Shown one piece after another: positions 56,943 through 64,000 of a DNA stretch of 64,000 bases (the stretch's first letter is position 1; every line of letters starts with the position of its first letter). Source of the DNA: Hyphomicrobiaceae bacterium (GTDB lineage: Bacteria; Pseudomonadota; Alphaproteobacteria; Rhizobiales; Methyloligellaceae); the NCBI GenBank assembly GCA_028066055.1, contig JALCBY010000004.1, positions 1 to 64,000 on the forward strand, in the 5' to 3' direction. The notes under the pieces are model-generated. The model was not told the DNA's origin, did no database searches, and saw only the letters and a list, made by a program, of their open reading frames with translations. Made by a program: the position numbers and the translations under genes.

Positions 56943-58364
56943 TCAGCCCGCCTGATCCACAATCCGGGCAATTGCCTCATCCTTCCCGAGCGCGAACACG
57001 ACGTCGAATATGCCGGGAGATACGGTGCGTCCCGTCAGTGCCGCACGCAAGGGTTGTGCGATCTTGCCAAGTTTGAGATCCGCGCGTTCCGCATACTGGC
57101 GCACGGCATTCTCGATATTTTCCACGGACCAGACGTCGATCGCGCTCAATGGGTCCACAAGCCCCTGGATTACGGCGCGTCCGTCCGCGTCGAGCAGTGC
57201 CTTGGCCTTGTCGTCAAAATCCAGAGGTCGGGCGACGAACACAAACCGCCCGCTATTGAGGATGTCGGCGACGGTCTTCGCTCGCTCTTTCAGACCGGGC
57301 ATTGCCGTGACCAGTTTCTCCCACGCTTCGTCATTTTCGGCGTTCGGCGGGCACTCCCCGGAGCTCAGTTCCCCAACCAAGGCCCGCGCGCAATCAGCCA
57401 GCGCCTGATCATCACCCTGACGGATATAATGCGCGTTGAGATTTTCAAGCTTGTCGAAGTCGAAGCGTGCGGGAGAACGGCCGATCTGGGGCAGATCGAA
57501 CCATTCGATCATCTGATCTGTCGAAAAGATCTCATCGTCACCGTGGCTCCAGCCAAGCCGGACCAGATAGTTGCGCAAGGCCTCCGGCAGGTAGCCCATG
57601 GTGCGGTAGGCCTGCACGCTCAGCGCCCCGTGCCGCTTGGAGAGCTTCGCGCCGTCCGGCCCGTGAATGAGCGGGACATGGGCGAACACCGGTGCCTCCC
57701 ATCCCAGAGCCTCGTAAATCTGCGCCTGGCGGCTGGCATTCGTCAGGTGATCGGCGCCGCGTATGGCGTGGGTCACCCCCATATCGTGGTCGTCGACGAC
57801 AACGGCAAGATTGTAGGTCGGTGTTCCGTCGCTGCGCTGAATGATCAGATCGTCAAGATCCTTGTTCGCAACGGTAATCGTCCCCATCACCTGATCGTCG
57901 ATGACCGTCTCGCCGTCTTTCGGACCCTTGAAGCGGACCGCCGGTTCGACGCTGGCGGGCGCGTCGGCAGGGTCGCGGTCACGCCACAAGCCGTTATAGA
58001 CAGCCGTACGTCCCTCCGCATGCGCCTCGTTGCGCATCTCTTCCAGTTCTTCCGGTGTTGCGTAGCACCTGTAGGCCAACCCCTTTTCCAGAAGCTCGGA
58101 AACCACCTCCTGATGCCGGGAAACGCGCGTGTGCTGATAGACCGGCTCATCGTCCCACTCGAGGCCGAGCCACCGCATCCCGTCGAGGATTGCGTCGATG
58201 GCCTCCTTGGTCGAACGCTTGCGATCCGTATCCTCGATGCGCAGCAGCATCCGGCCGCCTCTGCCCCTGGCGTAGAGCCAGTTGAAGAGCGCCGTCCGCG
58301 CACCGCCAATATGCAGAAAGCCGGTGGGCGAGGGGGCAAACCGGGTCACCACGCCTTTCGTCAT
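56943..58364 (-). CDS. gltX: Glutamyl-tRNA synthetase
   Basis: The 473-aa class I synthetase has the HIGH-type motif [20 protein letters not shown] and the KMSKS-type motif [14 protein letters not shown]. It charges tRNA-Glu. The C-terminal helical cage binds the anticodon. Start ATG 58364 with GGAG 8-9 nt upstream gives [15 protein letters not shown]; the reading frame stays open far upstream, but that is outside the family and runs into comEC. It is divergent from comEC. Confidence 0.96.
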   Translation of the reverse strand: MTKGVVTRFAPSPTGFLHIGGARTALFNWLYARGRGGRMLLRIEDTDRKRSTKEAIDAILDGMRWLGLEWDDEPVYQHTRVSRHQEVVSELLEKGLAYRCYATPEELEEMRNEAHAEGRTAVYNGLWRDRDPADAPASVEPAVRFKGPKDGETVIDDQVMGTITVANKDLDDLIIQRSDGTPTYNLAVVVDDHDMGVTHAIRGADHLTNASRQAQIYEALGWEAPVFAHVPLIHGPDGAKLSKRHGALSVQAYRTMGYLPEALRNYLVRLGWSHGDDEIFSTDQMIEWFDLPQIGRSPARFDFDKLENLNAHYIRQGDDQALADCARALVGELSSGECPPNAENDEAWEKLVTAMPGLKERAKTVADILNSGRFVFVARPLDFDDKAKALLDADGRAVIQGLVDPLSAIDVWSVENIENAVRQYAERADLKLGKIAQPLRAALTGRTVSPGIFDVVFALGKDEAIARIVDQAG

Positions 58365-58520
58365 CGCACTGCTCCCGTGTCCTTTCAGAAAATCTTCGCC
58401 GAACGCACCTGGCGGCTGGGGATGCCGCCCGCGAAAAAGGTTCGGGCTTTGCCGCGCGCCCATGTAGCATAGGTGCGGGGCCTGCGTTAAGTGCGCAGAC
58501 GGTTCGAACGGGACGGAGTG

Positions 58521-60734
58521 ATGCGGCGGTCGGCCGATACTGGAAACGCGCGCAACAGACCAGGACCTGTGGCGCGCAGCGCCGCCTGGTTTGCGGCCAC
58601 GCTGGAAGAGGAGGCCGACCGCTGGTTCCTGTGGCTGCCGGTTCTGTTCGGCACCGGCATCGGCCTTTACTTCGCGTTCGACCACGAGCCCGGCGCCTTG
58701 ACGGTGATCGGCGTCGTAGCCGCTACAGCAAGCCTCTGCGTCATGGCGCTGAAAACCAGACTTGTCTGGGTCTTCTCCGCCGCAGCGCTGGTTGTGGCGC
58801 TCGGCTTCGCGGATGCCAAGCTCAGAACCGCACTGGTCGCACAACCCGCGCTTGAGAAGACGCGCACCCTGACCGTGCGCGGCTGGGTCGAGCGCACCGA
58901 GGCGCAATTGCCACGCGGTGCGCGTATCACGCTGCGTGTGTATGAAGTACCGCGCGTCGACGGCGCATTTCCGACACGCGTGCGCGTCGTTAGTCGTTTC
59001 GATCAGGTTCCCGAGACAGGTACGGCAGTTGAGGTCCGGGCGCGGCTCAACCCGGTTCCGGATCCGGTTATGCCGGGCGGCTTCGACTTTGCACGCAAGG
59101 CCTACTATGCGGGGCTCGGCGCGGTGGGATTTGCATTCACCCCGCCCAAAACCCTCCACACCTCACCCGAGCCGCCGGTCCTACTCCGGATCAAGTCCGC
59201 CATCGACCGGCTGCGCCACGCGGTGGAGGGCCGCATCACATCCGCTGTTCCCGGCCAGACTGGCGCGGTCGCCGCCGCCCTTGTCACCGGGGAGCGCGGC
59301 CGCATCCCCAAAGACGTTCTTCAGTCTTTAAGAGATTCAGGGCTGGCGCACATGCTGGCGATCTCCGGTCTGCACATGGCCTTGATGGCGGGCGCGCTGT
59401 ATTTTCTCGTGCGGGCGTGCGCGGCTGCATTTCCTGCCATTGCGTTGCGGTACCCGATCAAGAAGTGGGCTGCGGTCGTTGCGCTCATCGGCGCCGCATT
59501 CTACCTCGCGCTGTCAGGAGCATCGATTGCGACCCAGCGCGCCTTCCTGATGGCCGCAATCGTCTTCACGGCGATCCTGATCGACCGCCCGGCACTGACA
59601 CTGCGCAATGTCGCGGTCGCTGCCATGATTATTCTCATCGCGTTTCCCGAGAGTCTGCTCGACGTCTCGTTCCAGATGTCATTCGCCGCAGTGACCGCAC
59701 TCGTCGCCGTCTACGAAAGAGTTGAACGCACAGGCTGGAGCGCACCGCCAGCAACGCGCTTGCAATGGGCCCTTCGGAAGTCGTTCTGGTATCTCGTCGG
59801 CATTGCGTTCACAACGCTGGTGGCGAGTGTTGCAGTAGCACCATTCGCCGCCTTTCATTTCCACAAGCTCGCGCAGTACAGCCTGCTTGCAAACCTGGCG
59901 ACGATGCCGGTTTTCGGCCTTATCGTGATGCCCGCGGCACTCTTCGTCCTCATTCTGATGCCGTTCGGCCTGGAAGCATTGCCGCTTCATGTCATGACCT
60001 GGGGCATTGATCATGTCCTCGATATCGCGGCGAGCGTATCGCGTTGGGACGGCGCCACAATCGAAGTCGCCACGATGCCGCTTCTGTCCCTGCTTGCCCT
60101 TGTCGCGGGAGGCTTGTGGCTGTGTCTTTGGCGCGGTACCTGGCGTCTTGCTGGTCTCGCAATCGCGACAATCGGACTGCTCACCCTGGGCAACCTGCCC
60201 AGACCCGACATACTGATCGGACGTGAGGGAAAAATCGTTGCCGTCCGAACCGACGCCGACAGGTTCGCCTTTTCCGGCGGCACCAGGAACAGCTACAGCC
60301 TGACGCAATGGCTTAAGGCCGATGGCGACCCGCGAGATCCCGGCGCTGTCCTCAAGAAGGGTGGCTTTCGTTGCGATGAACTGGCTTGTGTCGCATCGGT
60401 CAGGGGCAAGCAGGTCGCATTTGTCCGTCATCCCGCCGCGCTGGACGAAGAATGCGCCCGGGCCGACATCGTGATTTCGCGTTTGCCTGTCGGCAGATCG
60501 TGCAGCAAGACACGCGTCACGGTCGACGTGATCGACATTCTCGAGCAGGGCGCACACGCCCTTTATCTGGAGGGACAATCAGTCCGGATCACGACGGTCG
60601 CAGAACAACGCGGCTCGCGCCCCTGGTCGCACACGCGCAGGAAAATCCGCAAGGCCGATCCCTCTGCGCCGGGTGACAGCAACGCTTACGCGAGCGAAGC
60701 CGGGCCTGGAAATCGTCAGAAAACGGAGAATTAG
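58521..60734 (+). CDS. comEC: ComEC/Rec2-family DNA uptake channel protein
   Basis: The protein of about 737 aa has N-terminal membrane helices, a DUF4131/OB-type region (about 110-220, [21 protein letters not shown]), and the competence membrane domain with [20 protein letters not shown] and [28 protein letters not shown] (quoted in part: [20 protein letters not shown]). The C-terminal ~170 residues occupy the place of the metallo-beta-lactamase domain but show no HxHxDH motif. In other bacteria ComEC carries single-stranded DNA across the inner membrane; natural competence here is only inferred. GTG 58491 is an alternative start. Its stop overlaps the lexA stop. Confidence 0.9.
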   Translation: MRRSADTGNARNRPGPVARSAAWFAATLEEEADRWFLWLPVLFGTGIGLYFAFDHEPGALTVIGVVAATASLCVMALKTRLVWVFSAAALVVALGFADAKLRTALVAQPALEKTRTLTVRGWVERTEAQLPRGARITLRVYEVPRVDGAFPTRVRVVSRFDQVPETGTAVEVRARLNPVPDPVMPGGFDFARKAYYAGLGAVGFAFTPPKTLHTSPEPPVLLRIKSAIDRLRHAVEGRITSAVPGQTGAVAAALVTGERGRIPKDVLQSLRDSGLAHMLAISGLHMALMAGALYFLVRACAAAFPAIALRYPIKKWAAVVALIGAAFYLALSGASIATQRAFLMAAIVFTAILIDRPALTLRNVAVAAMIILIAFPESLLDVSFQMSFAAVTALVAVYERVERTGWSAPPATRLQWALRKSFWYLVGIAFTTLVASVAVAPFAAFHFHKLAQYSLLANLATMPVFGLIVMPAALFVLILMPFGLEALPLHVMTWGIDHVLDIAASVSRWDGATIEVATMPLLSLLALVAGGLWLCLWRGTWRLAGLAIATIGLLTLGNLPRPDILIGREGKIVAVRTDADRFAFSGGTRNSYSLTQWLKADGDPRDPGAVLKKGGFRCDELACVASVRGKQVAFVRHPAALDEECARADIVISRLPVGRSCSKTRVTVDVIDILEQGAHALYLEGQSVRITTVAEQRGSRPWSHTRRKIRKADPSAPGDSNAYASEAGPGNRQKTEN

Positions 60735-61435
60735 TAGACGCGGATCAGACCGACGAGCGTGCCCTGCACATCCACCCTGTCGGGACCGAAGATGCGCGTC
60801 TCATAGGCCGGATTGGCGGCTTCAAGAGCAACGGAGTCGCCGCGCCGGCGCAACCGCTTCAGGGTGGCTTCCTCGCGATCGACCAGGGCCACGACGATCT
60901 CGCCCGAATTCGCGCTCTCGCCGCGCCGGATGATCACGACGTCACCTTCGAGGATACCGGCCTCGATCATCGAGTCGCCCTTGACCTCCAGCGCGAAATG
61001 TTCACCCGGCGTCAGCAATTCCGGCGGTACCTCGATGGTCCGGTCGGCGTGCTGGATGGCCTCGATGGGTACGCCTGCGGCAATGCGACCCATGACCGGA
61101 ACCGCAACATTCGCGGGCGAGGGAACCCCATCGTCTTCCTTGCGCACGCGCCCGAGGCTGCCCTCGATCACGCTGGGTGAAAAACCGCGCCCGGCACCGC
61201 CGCCAAAACCCTGGCCGACCGATTCCGGCAGTTTGAGGATTTCCAGCGCCCGTGCGCGGTGGGGAAGGCGGCGGATAAAGCCGCGTTCTTCAAGCGCGGT
61301 GATAAGCCGATGGATGCCCGATTTTGATTTCAGATCGAGCGCTTCTTTCATTTCGTCGAACGAAGGTGGAACACCTGACTCTTTCACCCGCTCGTGTATG
61401 AACATGAGCAGTTCTTTTTGTTTTCTCGTCAGCAT
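60731..61435 (-). CDS. lexA: SOS-response transcriptional repressor LexA
   Basis: The 234-aa protein has an N-terminal winged helix-turn-helix ([20 protein letters not shown] to about residue 66), a linker, the self-cleavage site Ala120-Gly121 ([11 protein letters not shown]) and the Ser155/Lys193 catalytic pair ([10 protein letters not shown] and [10 protein letters not shown]). RecA-stimulated self-cleavage releases DNA-repair genes. A GTTC-N7-GTTC box lies 90-100 bp upstream, so the gene is probably self-regulated. It converges with comEC; the two genes share 4 bp at their stops. Confidence 0.97.
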   Translation of the reverse strand: MLTRKQKELLMFIHERVKESGVPPSFDEMKEALDLKSKSGIHRLITALEERGFIRRLPHRARALEILKLPESVGQGFGGGAGRGFSPSVIEGSLGRVRKEDDGVPSPANVAVPVMGRIAAGVPIEAIQHADRTIEVPPELLTPGEHFALEVKGDSMIEAGILEGDVVIIRRGESANSGEIVVALVDREEATLKRLRRRGDSVALEAANPAYETRIFGPDRVDVQGTLVGLIRVY

Positions 61436-61509
61436 ATCAACCTCTTGCTTGCTCGCGGGTTATCTCGGCCACATCGAATCAAACTAGATACAAGATATGG
61501 ACAAATCGT

Positions 61510-61538
61510 GAACATGTATACATGTTCTAGTTGCGTTC
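61510..61538. promoter_or_regulatory. LexA operator (SOS box) upstream of lexA, overlapping an 18-bp palindrome
   Basis: GTTC (61524-61527), 7 nt, GTTC (61535-61538) is an exact match to the alphaproteobacterial LexA box. It overlaps a perfect 18-bp palindrome (61510-61527) with half-site GAACATGTA, so the same GTTC is shared by both. The box is between lexA (minus) and moeA (whose stop is at 61579) and acts most likely on lexA. On the lexA strand GTTCAC and TATCTA spaced by 17 nt follow as a possible promoter. Confidence 0.75.
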
Positions 61539-61578
61539 CGCAAGCGGCGCGTTCGCACCTCCAGACAGGTTCGCCGGA

Positions 61579-62799
61579 TCAGAAGTCGAGGGGGAGGATT
61601 TCTATCGTTTCGCCGTCCTGCGCTGCGGGGGCGTCCGGCGGTCGCACAATGAGGCAATCGGCTTGCGACAGGGGCGCCATGAGGGAGCTGTCTTGGGAGC
61701 GGACCGGGGCAACGCGCGTTTCACCGTCTGCGCCCGTCTCGAAGGTCGCCCGCATATAGTGCTGACGCGGCCCGTTCCGCTCCAGAGCACCCGCAAGGGT
61801 TGCTGTTCGCGTCGCCGACGCGGTTTGGTTGAGCCCAAGCAGGCGCTCGATCATCGGCACCAGGAAGATGCGTGAACACACCAGCGCGGAGACCGGGTTG
61901 CCCGGCACGCCGAGCACGCGCTGCGCGCCCATCTGCCCGAACATCAGCGGTTTGCCCGGGCGCATCGCGATACGCCAGAAGTCGAGCGACATGCCCGCCG
62001 CCGTCAGAGCACTCTGCACCAGATCATGCTCTCCGACGGATGCGCCGCCAATGGTGACCAGAATGTCAGCATCCCGCGCCTTCGCAATATGCTCGGCAAG
62101 GCTTGCTTCCGTGTCACGGGCAATTCCCAGCCTGATCGCTTCGCCGCCCGCCGTCCTGATGAGTTCGGCCAATCCATAGGGGATCGACGAGACGATCTGA
62201 CCCGGCTTCAGGTCGTCGCCCGGCACGACAAGCTCATCGCCGGTGGCAAGCATCGCCACCACCGGTCTGCGGCGAACGCTGAAGCCGATCACATTCATGG
62301 CCGCCGCAAGGGTGAGGTCGCGCGCGTTGAGCCTGCGGCCCGCGCGAAGCAGAACATCGCCTTCCGAAAAATCGAAGCCGCGTGGACGAATGAACGTGCC
62401 GCGCTCCGCGCGCTCTTTGATGGTTACGCGCGCGCCATCCCGGACTGTATCCTCCTGGATGACGATCGCGTCAGCGACTTCCGGCACGGCGCCACCGGTA
62501 AAGATGCGCACCGCCTCGCCAGCGCCAATCGACCCCTCCCACGGATGACCCGCAGCGGCTTCGCCGACGATCGTGAGCGTGCAGGGGACATCGGCAACGT
62601 CAGCGGCGCGCACGGCGTATCCATCCATGGCCGACGCATCGAACGGCGGCTGGGTGACGTGCGCCGCCACGTCTTCCGCCAGAACCCGCCCGTAACCGTT
62701 TTCGAGCGATACGGTTTCCTGAGCGGTGGGCTCCAGGTCTGCGGTCACACGAACGAGCGCATCCTCAACGCTCAGCATCGGTGGACGGGGGGCGCTCAC
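61579..62799 (-). CDS. moeA: Molybdopterin molybdenumtransferase MoeA
   Basis: The 406-aa protein carries [18 protein letters not shown], the metal-insertion domain with [17 protein letters not shown] and [17 protein letters not shown], and a C-terminal beta-barrel domain. It inserts molybdate into adenylylated molybdopterin to make molybdenum cofactor. The start is GTG 62799, overlapping the moaC stop (GTGA), which indicates translational coupling; ATG 62778 is an alternative. It lies at the end of a trpC-moaC-moeA string just before lexA, a common alphaproteobacterial order. Confidence 0.94.
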   Translation of the reverse strand: MSAPRPPMLSVEDALVRVTADLEPTAQETVSLENGYGRVLAEDVAAHVTQPPFDASAMDGYAVRAADVADVPCTLTIVGEAAAGHPWEGSIGAGEAVRIFTGGAVPEVADAIVIQEDTVRDGARVTIKERAERGTFIRPRGFDFSEGDVLLRAGRRLNARDLTLAAAMNVIGFSVRRRPVVAMLATGDELVVPGDDLKPGQIVSSIPYGLAELIRTAGGEAIRLGIARDTEASLAEHIAKARDADILVTIGGASVGEHDLVQSALTAAGMSLDFWRIAMRPGKPLMFGQMGAQRVLGVPGNPVSALVCSRIFLVPMIERLLGLNQTASATRTATLAGALERNGPRQHYMRATFETGADGETRVAPVRSQDSSLMAPLSQADCLIVRPPDAPAAQDGETIEILPLDF

Positions 62800-63281
62800 G
62801 TGTCTGCTTTGAAATGACCGGATCGGCCGCCTGACTTCTCAAGCAGCCGGATATCTGAAAAGCGCATGGCCCGGTCGACGGCCTTCACCATGTCGTAGAT
62901 CGTCAGGCATGCGACGGAGACCGCGGTCATAGCCTCCATCTCCACGCCGGTCTTGCCGGAGACTTTCACGGTCGCCGTAACCCTGATGCCGGGCGGGTCT
63001 TGCGAGGGCTCAAACTCCACGCTGGCATTCGAGAGGGCGAGGGGATGGCAGAGCGGGATAAGCTCGTGGGTGCGCTTTGCCGCCATGATCCCTGCGATGC
63101 GCGCCGTCGCCAGGACGTCGCCTTTCTTGGCGTCGCCCGTCTCGATAAGTTGAAGCGTTTCAGGCTGCATGGAGACAAAGCCTTCCGCAACAGCCACACG
63201 TTCGGTTTCGTCCTTCGCGCCGACGTCGACCATATGCGCTTCGCCACGCTCGTTCAGATGTGTGAGCGTTTTCCCGGTCAT
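62796..63281 (-). CDS. moaC: Cyclic pyranopterin monophosphate synthase MoaC
   Basis: The 161-aa protein has the conserved [18 protein letters not shown] and [20 protein letters not shown] segments with the catalytic Lys and Asp ([10 protein letters not shown]). With MoaA it converts GTP to cyclic pyranopterin monophosphate, the first stage of molybdenum cofactor synthesis. Its ATG overlaps the trpC stop (ATGA) and its stop overlaps moeA, so the three genes are translated together. Confidence 0.96.
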   Translation of the reverse strand: MTGKTLTHLNERGEAHMVDVGAKDETERVAVAEGFVSMQPETLQLIETGDAKKGDVLATARIAGIMAAKRTHELIPLCHPLALSNASVEFEPSQDPPGIRVTATVKVSGKTGVEMEAMTAVSVACLTIYDMVKAVDRAMRFSDIRLLEKSGGRSGHFKADT

Positions 63282-64000
63282 TGGGCGGCTGTTCCTTGAG
63301 TCTGGGTTGCCGGCGCAAGCAACGCCCGGGTCGCCGCCTCGACGTCATCCTGCCGCATCAGACTTTCGCCGACGAGAAAGGCGTTGATCCCGAACGGTTG
63401 CAGGCTGGCGATATCGTCGGGCGTGAAGATGCCGCTCTCGGACACAACGATGCGCCCGTCCGGCACATTGGCGGTCAGGCGCTTTGTCGTATCGAGCGTC
63501 GTCTCGAAGGTGTTCAGATCCCGATTGTTGATGCCGAGCAGGCCGCCATCCAGCTTCAGCGCGCGCTCAAGTTCCGAGTCATTGTGCACTTCCACCAATG
63601 CATCCATGCCCCAATCCCGGGCCACATCAAGCAACTCCCCGGCCTGATCATCGGAAACCGACGCCATGATGATGAGAATGCAATCTGCGCCCCAGCTTCT
63701 CGCCTCGACCACCTGATATGGTTCAAGCATGAAATCCTTGCGTAGCGTGGGGAGCGAGCAGGCCGCACGCGCACTTTTCAGGAAATCGGGATGCCCCTGA
63801 AACGACGGTGTGTCCGTCAGAACGGACAGACAGGCCGCACCACCGGCCTCGTAAGCTGCGGCAAGGGAAGGAGGATCGAAATCGGCCCGGATCAGCCCTT
63901 TCGAAGGACTGGCCTTCTTGATCTCCGCAATCAGGGCGGACTGGCCGTCCGCAATCTTCGCCGCGATCGCGTCCGCAAAACCGCGCACCGGCCCCGCGTC
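63278..64000 (-). CDS. trpC: Indole-3-glycerol phosphate synthase (3' part, runs off the window)
   Basis: About 240 codons are present; the N-terminus lies beyond the right edge. The TIM-barrel enzyme shows [15 protein letters not shown] with catalytic Lys residues, [23 protein letters not shown] and [25 protein letters not shown]. It closes the indole ring in tryptophan synthesis. The frame remains open to the edge ([12 protein letters not shown]). It is the first visible gene of the trpC-moaC-moeA string; trpD is expected next but cannot be seen. Confidence 0.96.
   Translation of the reverse strand, partial: DAGPVRGFADAIAAKIADGQSALIAEIKKASPSKGLIRADFDPPSLAAAYEAGGAACLSVLTDTPSFQGHPDFLKSARAACSLPTLRKDFMLEPYQVVEARSWGADCILIIMASVSDDQAGELLDVARDWGMDALVEVHNDSELERALKLDGGLLGINNRDLNTFETTLDTTKRLTANVPDGRIVVSESGIFTPDDIASLQPFGINAFLVGESLMRQDDVEAATRALLAPATQTQGTAAQ

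Noticed and set aside
56835..58472. A 545-codon open frame on the plus strand across gltX
   Set aside because: Antisense shadow of gltX with no family match.

Overview
The window is an ordinary-looking stretch of chromosome from an alphaproteobacterium, most likely a member of the Hyphomicrobiales (rhizobia-like order). The base composition is GC-rich. Several long gene strings follow the order familiar from that group: tig-clpP-clpX-lon-hup-tRNA-Val-tRNA-Asp-nuo, nuoN-birA-rnj-mce-DUF1467, proS-lolC/E-lolD-dnaE, rpsB-tsf-frr-uppS-cdsA-dxr-rseP-bamA-lpxD-fabZ-lpxA-lpxI-lpxB, and gltA/gltX-comEC/lexA-moeA-moaC-trpC. The LexA operator upstream of lexA is the alphaproteobacterial direct repeat GTTC-N7-GTTC, and lipid A synthesis uses LpxI. 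No plasmid, phage, IS or CRISPR sequence was recognised.

Layout. 1-5.1 kb: the 5' end of a metC-like gene, a polar amino-acid ABC transporter binding protein and ATPase (without permeases), and a convergent sulfur module (sseA, alaX, cysK). 5.2-6.6 kb: a Tat-exported multicopper oxidase. 6.7-14.3 kb: tRNA-Leu(TAG), trigger factor, ClpP, ClpX, Lon, HU and two tRNAs, a protein-quality-control block. 14.5-29.8 kb: the complete 14-subunit complex I operon nuoA-N, with two unrelated genes embedded in it, a FlK-like thioesterase between nuoC and nuoD and a DUF3291 protein between nuoF and nuoG. 29.8-33.0 kb: birA, RNase J, methylmalonyl-CoA epimerase and a DUF1467 membrane protein. 33.0-34.0 kb: about 525 bp of non-coding, AT-rich, dyad-rich DNA and an unrecognised secreted protein. 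34.1-41.0 kb: proS, the LolCE/LolD lipoprotein exporter and dnaE. 41.2-55.4 kb: translation factors followed by isoprenoid, phospholipid, outer-membrane-protein and lipid A genes. 55.4-64.0 kb: citrate synthase, GluRS, ComEC, LexA, molybdopterin genes and the 3' part of trpC.

How the parts fit. The ClpXP/Lon/trigger-factor block serves protein folding and turnover. nuoA-N builds the proton-pumping NADH dehydrogenase. The rpsB-to-lpxB string links translation to envelope construction: undecaprenyl phosphate, CDP-diacylglycerol, MEP-pathway DXP reductoisomerase, the site-2 protease, BamA and the acyl steps of lipid A. The Lol transporter upstream supplies lipoproteins to the same envelope.

Most worth a second look: the dyad-rich non-coding block at 33.0-33.5 kb, which has intrinsic-terminator-like hairpins facing both ways and a nested palindrome; the two embedded nuo genes; the absence of pyrH between tsf and frr; and the absence of permease genes between the ABC binding protein and its ATPase. 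No clearly new multi-gene system was found. All calls were made by reading the sequence; no database search was run.
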